A stretch of 64,000 bases of DNA. Origin: Allacma fusca (Eukaryota > Arthropoda > Collembola > Symphypleona > Sminthuridae). Under the pieces are notes generated by a model, which was not told the DNA's origin, ran no database searches, and worked only from the letters and a program-made list of their open reading frames with translations. The position numbers were made by a program, and so were the translations under genes. The stretch spans positions 12,624,588 through 12,688,587 of the forward strand of contig OX359247.1 in assembly GCA_947179485.1 (NCBI GenBank). The letters run 5' to 3'. Shown here one piece after another: positions 21,242 through 32,400 of this stretch. Positions within the stretch are counted from its first letter, which is position 1. Each line of letters begins with the position of its first letter.

Positions 21242-24200
21242 ATGAACCAGGACAAGGTCGGTACGCGCCATACTTTGAGGTCGACAGCTGGTAAGCCACC
21301 ACTTCGCCATGGAGATTTGGTTAGCTGGGACAAGCTAAGAAAACAACGTCCAGCTTCAACTCCATTTCCGGGTACGTCTTTTGATTGCCGTAGCTACGTG
21401 GAGCCATTGAATCGAATTGTAACAGAAAATCCAAACAGGAATTCTAAGAGTACAAGATCAATTACGAAAGGATCAAATTCTGTAAAAAGCCATTTTACCA
21501 AGGGAAGTGAGACTTCTTTCCGAACAACTGAAAGCTCAATGAGACGATTGAATCTTCAAGTCGAAGTACGAACACAGACGAAATTAAACCGTCTTGCTGA
21601 TGAAGAAGACGAAATCAACGCCACCATTACCCGTCTTGAACTGCAAAAGAAAAGGTTAGCTAGAGATAAAGAATTATTTCAAAAATCTTTAGAATTAGAG
21701 AAATCAATTATCGAGGAAGGTGGGGAATTCGACGACGATTCTCAAAAGCTGTCTGATGATGATGAAGACGTGGAAGCCAACGATCCCGAAGAAAAGCAAT
21801 ACTACTTTGAAAATTGCAGTTCCAGGAATGAAGAAGCCCACGCTCCGATTAAATTTGATGATCCAGTTTTGGCAGAATCTGTCCCACTTCTCAGTCATTT
21901 CCAAAGTTTTTCCAGATGCATTGCAGATGCAATCGTTGTTGCTAGCCAAGAACCTGGAAAACCAAAACAAAAGGAAGAAATGAGTAAATTTATGGCTCGT
22001 CAGACTGGATCGAAAGAGTTGCCATTTTTCTTTGGTAATTGTGAGGATTGGCCTGCTTTCTTCGCTGCTTATCAACGGTCAACCGTCAATTGTCAGTTTA
22101 CTGAGGATGAAAATCTTTTTCGTCTACAAAAGTCTTTGAAGGGAAGAGCAAAAGACGCTGTCCAGGGTCTACTCGTCTCTCCAAAAAACGTTCCACAAAT
22201 CATGAAAGTTCTAGAAAGGAAGTTTGGACAGCCAACTTTTATTATAGAGAAAATGGTTCAGAAAATTAAAGACTTGCCTCGAGTTAAAGATGATAAGCCC
22301 GAACAATTCATCGAATTTTCAGAAGCCGTCGAAAATCTCGCGGCTACCATTGAAAGCCTCAATCGACCAGCTCATCTCCAGAATCCCATCTTGCTGAAAG
22401 AAATCGTTGCCAAGTTGCCATTTCATTTATCTCTTCGGTGGGCAGAAAAGGTCGCAGCATCCCTAGAAACAGAATCAAATGTCAAAGATTTTGCGAACTG
22501 GATAAGTACCATTTCTGATGCTATAAGCTTATCAAGTATTGTCAACCCGCATTTCGATAAGCACGATGGAAATGTGAAAACCAAGAAAGGAAAAGAAACT
22601 GTCATGGCAACCACGGATACGAAGAAAGTTGAGAAGCAGTACTGTATTGGCTGTAATAAGCCAGACCACAGGGTAGAAAATTGTAAACAATTCGTAGCAT
22701 TGGATTATGATGGGAGATGGGAAATAATCAAGTCAAAGAAAGTTTGTTTTAGCTGCCTGCAACCTCGCCATAATCTTCATAATTGCCCAACCAGGAAGAG
22801 TTGTGGAGTTAACAATTGTCAGAAGCCTCATCATTCTTTGCTGCATAAACCTGAAGCTAACAACAAATCAGGTGAAACAGTTATGGTTTCGAGGATAAGC
22901 GAAAATTCATCAGTTATGACAAAAGTCTCACCAGTCACACCGGAAGCTATCCCCAAACCAAACGAAACAGTTATGGTTTCGAGGGTGACCGAAAATCCCT
23001 CAGTAATGCTAAAAGTTTTGCCAGTTATCCTTTATGGTCCAAATGCAACGTTGGATACTTTCGCTATTTTCGATGACTGCTCAACTACATCTTTGTTGGA
23101 AGCCAGCATTGCAGATCAACTCGGTCTTGAAGGTCCATCCGATCCTCTCAGAATTCAGGGAACAACCTCAATGTGCCATGCTGATCTGAATTCCCGGAGA
23201 GTAACGTTGGAGATTTCTGCCAAGAAAGACTTCTCTAGAGAAAAGTTTTCTCTACAAAGAGTAAGGACCGTCCGAAAGTTAAATCTACCAGTATGCCAAA
23301 CTGTCAATTTTAAAAGTCTAAGAAGTAAATGGAAGTACATACCAGAAATTGATTACAAATCATTTACAAATGGAAGGCCAGTAATACTATTAGGTCAGGA
23401 TAACTCAGATTTGATTGTGTCTCGCGAAGTCATCGAAGGTCCAAAGCAAGGTCCAATCATCAGTCGCACGAAACTCGGGTGGGTTGTACATGGAAATAAT
23501 GCCATCGTAAAAGGCCGTGTGGACTCCGAGCTCGTTTGTATGACCATTGATGAACCAAAAGATGATCTGCATGAGTTAGTGAAGAGTTATTTTACACTGG
23601 AATCCTTGGGGGTAAAATGCTGTGGGAATCAAGTAATGCCGCTGGAGGAGGTCAGAGCAAGGGAAATCATGAGGCAGACAACAAAACGTGTGGGTGATAG
23701 ATTCGAAACTGGATTGCTGTGGAAAATGGACGAAGTGAGTCTTCCTGAAAGCAGGTCACAAGCTGTAAGGAGGCTGAGATCTGTGGAGAGAAAAATGGAT
23801 GCAGATGAAAACTACGCCAAATTGTATACTGCTAAAATTGAGGATTATATTCGAAAAGGTTATGCCAGAAAACTTAATCACGAAGAAGCTGCAGTTCCAA
23901 ACCCACGTGCCAATATCATGTCCCATTTCGGAGTAGTAAACCCGAATAAGCCAGGAAAAATCCGAGTCGTATTTGATGCAGCTGCTCGAAATCACGGGAA
24001 AAGTCTCAACGATCACCTTTTGGCTGGACCAGATTTATATAATCCACTGCCGAGCGTCATTTTCAAATTTCGAGAGAAACAAATTGCAATGATGGGTGAC
24101 ATCGAAGAAATGTTTCTTCGAATTGGTATTCGAAAGGAAGATTGCGTTGCTCAGAGATTTCTATGGAGAGGGTCCCATCGAGACCGTGATCCTGACGTTT

Positions 24201-26917
24201 ACGAAATGATATCAATGGTATTTGGTTTGATCTGCTCCCCATCATCAGCTCAGGATGTGAAAAATAAAAATGCAGAGGATTTTAAAGAAGACTTTCCGGA
24301 GGCTTATGAAGCAATCGTCAAACGTCATTACATGGATGACTATGGAAATAGTTGCCACAACGTACCAGAGGCCATTAAATTGGCCAAAGAAGTCATCCAC
24401 ATACACAGTCAAGGAGGTTTCAGAATTTGTAACTGGGTGTCCAACTCCAAACAATTTCTGAAAAGTTTACCACAAGATTTAATATCAAAAAATTTACAAA
24501 ATGTTGAACTCGATGGAAAATTACCAACCGAGAGAGTATTAGGTCAACGATGGAATCTATGCCAAGATATCCTAACATTCTCCCTTGACTTACACAAGGT
24601 GCCACCTGAAGTCAAAAATCTAGAGAGAAAACCGAAAAAGAGGGAAGTTCTTCAACTTCTTATGTCAATATTTGACCCGTTAGGGTTTTTGAGTCCTTTT
24701 ACCATTCATGCAAAGATTCTCCTTCAAGAGGTCTGGAGGGACAATTTGGACTGGATGGACCAGCTACCAGACAAGTACATGCCAGCTTGGAGTCAATTTC
24801 TAGCGGAAATGAAATCACTGACAGCCCTATCAATCCCTCGCTGCTACTCTTCTGGGATGAAAAACATTGTTGACATTCAGTTACATGTTTTTTCAGATGC
24901 AAGTTTAAAGGCAATGGCGTGTGCGGCTTACTTACGTATTCAAACTGCGTCCGAGGTCTCAACTCCTTTCGTCATGGGAAAGTCCAGAGTAGCTCCTTTG
25001 AAGCCAGTCAGCGTTCCAAGGTTAGAACTACAAGCTGCAATCATGGGATGTCGGATGGCGACATTTATTGTCGAAAATCATAGCCTGCGTTTCTCCAAAG
25101 TTCAGTTCTGGACAGACTCAAGTTGTGTCCTCTGCTGGATTCGCTCCGATTCCCGTCGCTTCAAGCCATTTGTTGCTAACAGAATTGGAGAATTGGAAGA
25201 AACTACAAATGCAACGCAATGGCGTTGGGTGCCGACGAAGCAGAATGTTGCAGATGATGCCACTAGAAACAGTACTGCAGCAGATATTTCATCAGAAAGT
25301 CGATGGTTAAAGGGACCAGAATTCCTGAAATTACCTGATGAGAAGTGGCCCATTGAAAATCACATAAAGAAATTAACAAACGAGGAGCTCGAATTGAAGC
25401 AAGAAATTGTGAATTTGACAGTCAATGCTGTAGGTAATGCTCTACCCGACATCTCGAGATTTTCGAATTTCTCAAAACTTCTTCGAGCTACTGCTTGGTC
25501 TCGACGGTTTATTCCCAGTCTTCGAAAGATCCGACCTAAGTCATCAGAGCTTTCAAGTTTTGAAATTCAGGCTGCAGAAACTGTTTGGATCAAATATTGT
25601 CAAAACATTTCATTTCATGAGGAAATTCAGTTTCTAATGAAAGGGAAAGAAGTCAGTAAACAAAGCAAAATATTGCAACTATCTCCATTCCTTGATGAAG
25701 ATGGCGTTTTAAAAGTCAAAAGCAGAATTGGAAATTCTCCCAACCTTGATATCACTGCCAAGTATCCTGCCATTCTTGATCCGGTCAGCGAGTTTACTCA
25801 ACTACTCATCACGTGGTACCACAGAAAGTACGACCATCATGGCCAGGAGCTGGTTGTAAATGAGCTTCGGCAGCGGTACTGGATTCTTAATATCCGGGCG
25901 GCAGTTAGAAGTTGTTGGAGCCGGTGCCAAGTCTGCAGAAACTGGAGGGCCAAGCCACATCCTCCAGTCATGGCTAATTTGCCTGAAGTAAGGGTAACCA
26001 AATTTTCCCGACCTTTTACTCATACTGGATTAGACTGTTTCGGTCCAATGGAAGTAAAAATTGGACGTCGACGTGAGAAAAGATACGGTCTCATATTTAC
26101 GTGCCTGTCTGTACGTGCTGTTCATTTGGAACTCCTGTCATCCATGAGTACTGATTCAACCATTCTCGCTCTTCGACGTTTCATATCCATACGCGGAATG
26201 CCAAGCTGTTTGTACTCAGACAATGGTACAAATTTTCGAGGTGCGGACAACGAGCTGAGGAGAGCTTGGGGTGAACTTGAATTCAACAAGATTCAGTCTG
26301 AATTCTCCAAAGATGGGATGAGCTGGAAATTTAATCCACCCTTGGCCCCTCATTTTGGTGGTGCTTGGGAGCGCCTAGTAAAGTCCGTCAAGACTGCACT
26401 GAAATTCACTTTAAAAGAAAAGTGCCCACATGAGGAAGTCTTACATACATTATTAGTCGAAGCTGCCAATACAGTAAATACACGCCCACTTACACACGTA
26501 TCGATTGACAAGGATGATCCAGAGGCACTTACGCCAAATCATTTCTTAATCTGGACATCCGGTTCGTACCCAACTCCAGGGAAATTCTCAGATGATGATC
26601 TGTTTCTCAGAAATAAATGGCGAATTTCACAAAGATTATCCGATCAGTTTTGGAAACGTTGGATGAAGGAGTACTTACCCACTCTTACAAAACGGGTTAA
26701 GTGGAACCTGGAAACAAAACCGGTTCAAATAAATGATGTAGTCATCATTGCGGATGACAATTCTCCTAGAAATATTTGGCCCAAAGGGATCATTGTTGTT
26801 ACGTACCCGGGTAAAGATGGTCGCATAAGAGTTGTTGATGTGAAGACCCAAAGTGGAATTTACAGACGACCCGTCTCCAAGATCATAGTACTCGACGTTA
26901 GAAGCAAAGATGAGTGA
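21242..26917 (+). CDS. BEL/Pao Gag-Pol polyprotein, 1,891 aa
   Basis: One open frame with no stop or frameshift. In order: a coiled-coil-rich, charged N-terminus (about 100-160); DUF1759-type Gag (about 255-410); two Cys/His zinc knuckles (about 467-480, C-x2-C-x4-H-x4-C, and about 502-515); a tandem 30-residue duplication (about 545-604); an A17-type aspartic protease with FDDCST near 608; reverse transcriptase with catalytic D953 and the YMDD box at 1030-1033; RNase H (FSDAS near 1217, TDSS near 1290); an integrase zinc finger HHCC (about 1527-1565); an integrase core with D1598, D1660, E1710; and a DUF5641-type C-terminus (about 1765-1880). The YMDD and all three integrase acids are intact. 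The protease has DDC-S where D-S/T/D-G is the norm. The frame ends in TGA 33 bases before the 3' LTR. The product is expected to be processed by its own protease into particle and replication enzymes. Confidence 0.96.
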   Translation: MNQDKVGTRHTLRSTAGKPPLRHGDLVSWDKLRKQRPASTPFPGTSFDCRSYVEPLNRIVTENPNRNSKSTRSITKGSNSVKSHFTKGSETSFRTTESSMRRLNLQVEVRTQTKLNRLADEEDEINATITRLELQKKRLARDKELFQKSLELEKSIIEEGGEFDDDSQKLSDDDEDVEANDPEEKQYYFENCSSRNEEAHAPIKFDDPVLAESVPLLSHFQSFSRCIADAIVVASQEPGKPKQKEEMSKFMARQTGSKELPFFFGNCEDWPAFFAAYQRSTVNCQFTEDENLFRLQKSLKGRAKDAVQGLLVSPKNVPQIMKVLERKFGQPTFIIEKMVQKIKDLPRVKDDKPEQFIEFSEAVENLAATIESLNRPAHLQNPILLKEIVAKLPFHLSLRWAEKVAASLETESNVKDFANWISTISDAISLSSIVNPHFDKHDGNVKTKKGKETVMATTDTKKVEKQYCIGCNKPDHRVENCKQFVALDYDGRWEIIKSKKVCFSCLQPRHNLHNCPTRKSCGVNNCQKPHHSLLHKPEANNKSGETVMVSRISENSSVMTKVSPVTPEAIPKPNETVMVSRVTENPSVMLKVLPVILYGPNATLDTFAIFDDCSTTSLLEASIADQLGLEGPSDPLRIQGTTSMCHADLNSRRVTLEISAKKDFSREKFSLQRVRTVRKLNLPVCQTVNFKSLRSKWKYIPEIDYKSFTNGRPVILLGQDNSDLIVSREVIEGPKQGPIISRTKLGWVVHGNNAIVKGRVDSELVCMTIDEPKDDLHELVKSYFTLESLGVKCCGNQVMPLEEVRAREIMRQTTKRVGDRFETGLLWKMDEVSLPESRSQAVRRLRSVERKMDADENYAKLYTAKIEDYIRKGYARKLNHEEAAVPNPRANIMSHFGVVNPNKPGKIRVVFDAAARNHGKSLNDHLLAGPDLYNPLPSVIFKFREKQIAMMGDIEEMFLRIGIRKEDCVAQRFLWRGSHRDRDPDVYEMISMVFGLICSPSSAQDVKNKNAEDFKEDFPEAYEAIVKRHYMDDYGNSCHNVPEAIKLAKEVIHIHSQGGFRICNWVSNSKQFLKSLPQDLISKNLQNVELDGKLPTERVLGQRWNLCQDILTFSLDLHKVPPEVKNLERKPKKREVLQLLMSIFDPLGFLSPFTIHAKILLQEVWRDNLDWMDQLPDKYMPAWSQFLAEMKSLTALSIPRCYSSGMKNIVDIQLHVFSDASLKAMACAAYLRIQTASEVSTPFVMGKSRVAPLKPVSVPRLELQAAIMGCRMATFIVENHSLRFSKVQFWTDSSCVLCWIRSDSRRFKPFVANRIGELEETTNATQWRWVPTKQNVADDATRNSTAADISSESRWLKGPEFLKLPDEKWPIENHIKKLTNEELELKQEIVNLTVNAVGNALPDISRFSNFSKLLRATAWSRRFIPSLRKIRPKSSELSSFEIQAAETVWIKYCQNISFHEEIQFLMKGKEVSKQSKILQLSPFLDEDGVLKVKSRIGNSPNLDITAKYPAILDPVSEFTQLLITWYHRKYDHHGQELVVNELRQRYWILNIRAAVRSCWSRCQVCRNWRAKPHPPVMANLPEVRVTKFSRPFTHTGLDCFGPMEVKIGRRREKRYGLIFTCLSVRAVHLELLSSMSTDSTILALRRFISIRGMPSCLYSDNGTNFRGADNELRRAWGELEFNKIQSEFSKDGMSWKFNPPLAPHFGGAWERLVKSVKTALKFTLKEKCPHEEVLHTLLVEAANTVNTRPLTHVSIDKDDPEALTPNHFLIWTSGSYPTPGKFSDDDLFLRNKWRISQRLSDQFWKRWMKEYLPTLTKRVKWNLETKPVQINDVVIIADDNSPRNIWPKGIIVVTYPGKDGRIRVVDVKTQSGIYRRPVSKIIVLDVRSKDE

Positions 26918-26939
26918 AGCCATCCAACATAACTTCACT

Positions 26940-26950
26940 GTGGGGGAGTA
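26940..26950 (+). promoter_or_regulatory. Polypurine tract of the retrotransposon
   Basis: GTGGGGGAGTA directly abuts the 3' LTR. A G-rich purine run here is the usual plus-strand primer. Confidence 0.8.
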
Positions 26951-27350
26951 TGTGGTCGAGTACCATGGAAACCCTCGTCAACATCTAAAAAAAAAACAAA
27001 ACAAATGTTAAATGCTTGTTATTATTATTATAGAATGTTTAGCCATAAAGTTAAGAAAAATGAATAGATCCAAGCCAGAGGAGAGTTCTTGAGGAACAGA
27101 CGAACTGAACGGAGCAAGAGAGTTTTCTCCTGATCGAGCTTGCCATTTTACTCTTCCACTTGTTAATAATTTAAATAAAGAAAAAACTACAATTTCTGAC
27201 ACTCATATCTGGACAATTACTATCATAAACTTCCGGTCACTTTTTGTCAGATTAGAGCGCTGGAACAAGTTGAAAAGTTGCGCCAGTTTTTCACGTCATT
27301 TAAACTTAGAGCATTGAAGGGGGATTGAGTTGGTCCCGTTAGCCACAACA
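26951..27350 (+). repeat. BEL/Pao 3' LTR
   Basis: 400 bp with the same ends as the 5' copy and no difference seen on reading. Followed by the TTGCA duplication. Confidence 0.97.
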
Positions 27351-27355
27351 TTGCA
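27351..27355 (+). repeat. Target-site duplication TTGCA, right copy
   Basis: Matches the five bases before the left LTR. Removing the element and one copy joins AATATTGCA to TGTATTGG as the empty site. Confidence 0.9.
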
Positions 27356-29051
27356 TGTATTGGTGCAGTGCTCTCTGTGAGTGTCTGTAGCCTTTGAGAA
27401 CCTTTACGCAATTCTATTGGCTCTTTTAAATGAATTGAGAATTGTCTCTCTGTTGGGTATACTATATATGAGAAGGAAGAAAATGCTGCTGATTAACATC
27501 GTGATAAGAGCTCAAGTTAATAATATTCCCTTGAGGTTATGTTTTTTTTTTTGCTGTGCTGTTGCTGTATAGTTCCTATACAGTATTACGCAGACGGAGG
27601 ATGATTCCGTTCTGCAGTTGTGCCATCCTCCGTCCCATTGTCAATAAATTACCTTGCCGGTCTCCGTACACACATAATTGTCCTAGTAACAGTCTATGAC
27701 CGAAGTAATCATATGCATGCATGACCGTAAACAGTTGGCAGATTTTTTTTTTTGCAGACACACACACATGTATTAAAAGTAGCATGCCCTCTGCGCCCCT
27801 TGAGCCGTACATATTGGAATAGAACTGTGAACACACTCGTACTAAAATGTAACCAGGAGTGAGAAAAAAAACTGATTTTTAGTGTTTGTCATTATCACAA
27901 GATGACTTAACAGAACATTTGCATGGGATTTTAGTACCAACTCCTAAAATGAGTCTCATCCTGTGATACCTCTTTGCCGCTGTTGTAGCTCACATGTGCT
28001 GGTTCAATGGAATCCACTTTAACACACACTGTACATTAACATGGAGATGTGTCCGTCCATACATATGTGTATCTACACATAGGGAGACAAGTATGTATGT
28101 ACATACGTATGTAGCACTCCGAACTTTTAGTTAGTTTCCTTTACAGCCAAGCAGCAACAATATCAAAAGTTTATCGCAAAGGGAGCTTTGTATAAGCGGA
28201 CGTGTTCACGAATGATGATGACTTCTTATGCAGGGGTATTTGATGCCAATAGCATTTTATAAACCCACACAGCATTCTTCAAGTCAAACGTGATTGCCTC
28301 GCTTCGGCTCAAGGGATTTTTATTTGATAACTTTGAATCAGAGTTATTAGCGAAAGAGCTTCACGTTCGCAAACCCTGATAATATAGTTAAAAACTTGAA
28401 TCGATCCTTTATGCATGGGGCTGTTTAAGAGAGGCATATACAATGTGTACTTACTTAAGACAAAAACAAAATACAATGACTGTTCACTCAATTTTTTTCC
28501 TGTATTTTGCAGTGACCCAAAGTTTTTTCTCCTAATTTTTTTAGTAAACACATTTGCTTCTTTTCATTCTTTTGATTACGTGCAGAAAACGGTAATGGGA
28601 GATTATAAAGTATGTATGTATGTATGTATGTATGGTTTGGGAATCCCGTACAAAAAAAAATATTATTATATCGCCAACATTATACTCACATACAATGAAC
28701 TACAGAATGCCCTTGCGTTTCATTCCATGCTAATGGTGCTCCCAGCCCTTTTAGGAAAAGTTGGTTGTGCATATCACAAACAGAACGATTTGAAATGGAA
28801 ATTATGCTTAATCATATCCGCAATCCTCCACAACACTATCGACAACGCATAGGTCCGCAGATATTCTTTCTTATGCTTACCAAATCATAGGTCTGTGGAG
28901 ACTTCGTTACCAAATAATTTTATTGGTGTGTTAGTTAGAACGTTAGAGTACAAGTGTGTATCTATTTGTGCTCTTGTGCACACAAGCCCTGATTAAATTA
29001 TTTATCTATGGATGTATCATTTATTATATTGATATGTTTTTTTTATTACAG
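27356..29051. other. No supported gene; flank of the retrotransposon up to the first exon of the next gene
   Basis: A 145-codon + strand frame (28,415-28,852) runs through a (GTAT)n repeat and an A/T-rich tract and shows no family motif, so it is taken as chance. An upstream exon or the promoter of the next gene may lie here or further left; none could be recognised. Confidence 0.45.
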
Positions 29052-29467
29052 AGAGCCCGCAGTGTCTCAGCTTGTACACGGAGAATCAACAGCATTGAAG
29101 ATAATTACAAGGGGAGACTCTGATTGTTTTCACGAGGGTCGATTCCCAAATTAGTAATCTGCAGCCGTTGCAGGTTGCAGTAATAATAAAACTAGCAGCA
29201 GCAGCAGCAGCAGCGGCAATCATTGAGCAGGGGAGCAGAGCCAAGTCTATTTGTGACGTGACGACTCATCGTCCTCTATTCAAAATTCCAATTGTGACTA
29301 TTGTTACTGCCTAATCATGGAGTTGGCTTTACCAACAGGGTGGAACTCTTGGTCAGCCCTGAAAGGGCGTCGTAGACACCCTGTCCGGTTGTCAGCTTCA
29401 GTGGACTCCATCCCATATGCAGACAATGATTTTTTCTCCAGTGTCGGGAGTCTCAGTAATTACCCAG
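29052..29467 (+). CDS. First coding exon of an unrecognised large gene (5'UTR 29,052-29,316, start at 29,317)
   Basis: A TTTTATTACAG acceptor opens an exon with 265 bases of 5'UTR, implying at least one more noncoding exon upstream. No other ATG occurs before 29,317 in this exon and an in-frame TGA at 29,254 closes the frame upstream, so the start is well defined. It encodes about 50 residues (MELALPTGWNSWSALKGRRR, then a basic, Ser-rich stretch and YADNDFF) and ends at a GTACGA donor with one base left over. That base completes Asp with the exon at 35,224. No known domain. The UTR carries a CAG repeat. Confidence 0.65.
29194..29215 (+). repeat. (CAG)n run in the 5'UTR
   Basis: Seven consecutive AGC/CAG triplets about 100 bases before the start codon of the large gene. 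Confidence 0.9.
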
Positions 29468-32400
29468 GTACGACTCAAATCACCTCCTAAATTCACTCTC
29501 GCTCTCTCTCTCTCTCTCTTGGCTATATAATAAATAACTACCGTCAATTTGACGATTCATCGCTATTTGAAATGATAGTGTGAGTGCTTAGAGGATGATG
29601 ACATAATAATGTGTCTTTAAAAAAAACCTAGCTCTAAAATTAGAGCTGAATTAACTTGTCCTGTTAAATAGTTTGGTCACACAACTTGTATTCACCAGGA
29701 AAGCCATGCAGAAATGGAGATAATGAAATAATGGTATGGCATGTGAGGATTTTGATGTATGTGCGTCAAAATATATGCAGTCCGTCAGTCCGTCACTGTA
29801 ATTTATACAGTAATCATTTTGACGGCCACAATTGCCAACTTTAGTAACAGGACTGGATTGTGTTGCATGCTAAAATAACATTTTTGGGTCATCATTAGGA
29901 AATGGAAATTGCTCCTGCAATTATCCAACATTTCCCCTGACAAGTTGTTTTAAATTTAATTGTAAAATTACCCTCGCGTTGTATGTACATACATGCTCAA
30001 TGATGCTGAATGTGGACCGTAAGTAAAAGTCTCTATATTTGGCTTGTATTGTGTTACATGACTTAAGCCTCCCTACCATATCGTGTTATTAGAGACGCAC
30101 AGCCACACACACACACACACAGACACATAGACACACACTGTATGTTTAGCTAATTTGAATCAATGTGGAAAGTAGATATCATAGGATTTCGATCACGTAT
30201 GTATGTATATACCCAGACACTAAGAAAATATGTAAAAGTTGAGCGATTCAAATAAATGCTGCGTGCCTGCAGTTCCTTTTGAATCCATCCATAAATGTAG
30301 CACAACACAAGATAACTTTTTATTACTATTATTATTATTGTTATTATCATCGTTATCATTGAATTTGTAGCTCACGCGTTATGTGCATATTTATTTGTAT
30401 GTATACATATATCCAGGGGAAATATCCTTGTTATATACTCTTGGGAAAAATTACTCTGAATTATCCTTCTTGAGAAATGCATGATCAAAGGTGATGATTG
30501 TTTGTTTATGGTAATGACTACTATGGCGAATTTCGTATATTTTTTTTATCACAAAAATGTCCTGACTTGGGAATCTCAATTCCAAATGGTGCCCTCATCG
30601 AGCTTTAATAAATTCAAATTCTTAGTATAATTTGACTGGATTCACAAGTTGTTGGCTGGCTGGTCGTGAATGTACTTTTTTTCCCTTTTAATCATTAAAG
30701 GTAAATTCCGTGAGGAGCCTTGATTCTCCTCGGTTGGTTTACTTTACAACTGCAATTAAATAGAAAAAGTATTATAAAAGGATAATTCTGCAAGTTGGCA
30801 GTAGTGACGTAGTCACATCTTCTATGTTTCCACGCTCTTACCAACCTACCAGGCTTATATATTCATCTAGAACATCATCATCACTCCTTCATCAGCCCCT
30901 GTTGTAAAGTCTGAGCTAGCCTTTAGAACGGAAAAATCCTGAAATATTTATGCGTGGAATTTACAAGCGAAATGTTTTGGGAAAGTCATGAAATACTCAA
31001 GTGCAATAAGTTGAGATTTGTTTTTAGCAGTTGCAGAATTGTTGTGTGAAGACACACTCTCTGCGTATCCTAATAGTAGAGTTGGAAATGTGAAACAACC
31101 AACCCACACATTAAATAAAAGCTGAGAACATGGAGCGATTGTTGATGCTGAAACGCTGAAAGTAACTACAGAAAATCACTAGTTGCTCACTGAAAGATGG
31201 TCGAATATTATTCTATGGAGTCTGTGGTCCCTCCAGGCTTTTACTTCACTTTTCAATTATAGATAGGAGACTTGATTTCAGGGGAAAAAATATAAAAAAG
31301 CACATCTCTCTCTGCTGCTGTGGAGTTGGTAGACCGTATGAGAAAATGAGAACTCTCTTGCAAAAAAAAAAAAAAAATCCTTCCCAGGCGTCGATAATTT
31401 ACTGTAGCTGTGAAGAATTATTACAGACTGGACAATTACTTCAAATTATATATACAGTGTATCTTATTGTCAGTGTGTATCCCATCCAATGTGTACGGAA
31501 ACAACCAGGGGAATGGGAAGGATGCGAAACTGTTTGTATATCCTACAGGAAAGATTACTCAGTACATGTGTATAGGGACATCTGAATGTACTTACATCTG
31601 TAGATGTTGGGAATATGTAGAATACTTTGAATTTAATCTTCCGTCCGTGGACCTATTACATGAACGTGGATACTTTTTGTATCCTTGTATCTGAGAGTAC
31701 AATTATGTAATTATATGTCACATTATATACAGACAGATGTAAAGTCAAGCGTCAGCTCAAGTTGTATACGGGGATTTTTGTTTGCATCGTGGTATCTTCT
31801 CTCCCTCCCAATCCACCATAACAGAGGCTTAAACTTCTGCAGGGTATATCTGTATAGGTTCTCACATTTATTTTACTTTGGATTTTGCATCCTTGCACAC
31901 ACACACATGTTGTCGTGCTGACTGATTGTTATTTCCATTACAGTCGGAGCTGGGGCTTCAGCTCCAGGATGGATAGCACTGTAAAATTTCAACTTGGCAT
32001 GAGCTTCCTGCTCATTTGCATGCACATAGTTATAGGTTTTTGGGTTGTTGGAGACGTTACACTTTATTACATAAAATTGTTGCTGAATCGTCCGCCTGAC
32101 TTGCAATCTGTTTCCTAGTGTTTACGACAGTCGCTCCATATGCACGCATGTGTGTGTTTGTGTGTGTGTGTGTCTGTATGTATATATATATAAGGTCCTA
32201 TGGCCATAGGCATCTATACTGGTTCTCATGCCCAACTTTAAATTATACGTAAAGAGTCGGAGAGGAGGCAATGAGAGTTTTCAAGTTGCAGCCATGCATT
32301 CAGTAAATTTCATCCATTGAACTCTCCTGAACTGCTGCTCTTTTCCTCGTCTTTCCTGACGGTGCTAAATGATAGCTCTTCAGTCTTACCTTGTCTTTCC

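Larger units (their letters stand above)
20749..27350 (+). mobile_element. Complete BEL/Pao LTR retrotransposon (6,602 bp)
   Basis: The element has every expected part: two 400-bp LTRs beginning TG and ending CA, a 5-bp target duplication, a primer binding site two bases inside the left LTR, a single uninterrupted Gag-Pol frame (21,242-26,917), and a purine tract against the right LTR. The pol order protease, reverse transcriptase, RNase H, integrase is that of BEL/Pao, as are the DUF1759-type Gag and the DUF5641-type C-terminus. There is no envelope frame. The LTRs read as identical, which means the insertion is recent and the copy may be competent. It inserted on the + strand, in the same direction as the flanking genes. 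Confidence 0.97.

Noticed and set aside
26918..26950. Envelope gene in the retrotransposon
   Set aside because: Only 33 bases separate the Gag-Pol stop from the 3' LTR, so there is no room for an env frame.
28415..28852. 145-codon + strand frame upstream of the large gene
   Set aside because: Runs through a (GTAT)n repeat and homopolymer tracts, hydrophobic and Tyr-rich as expected of AT-rich noise, with no recognisable domain.
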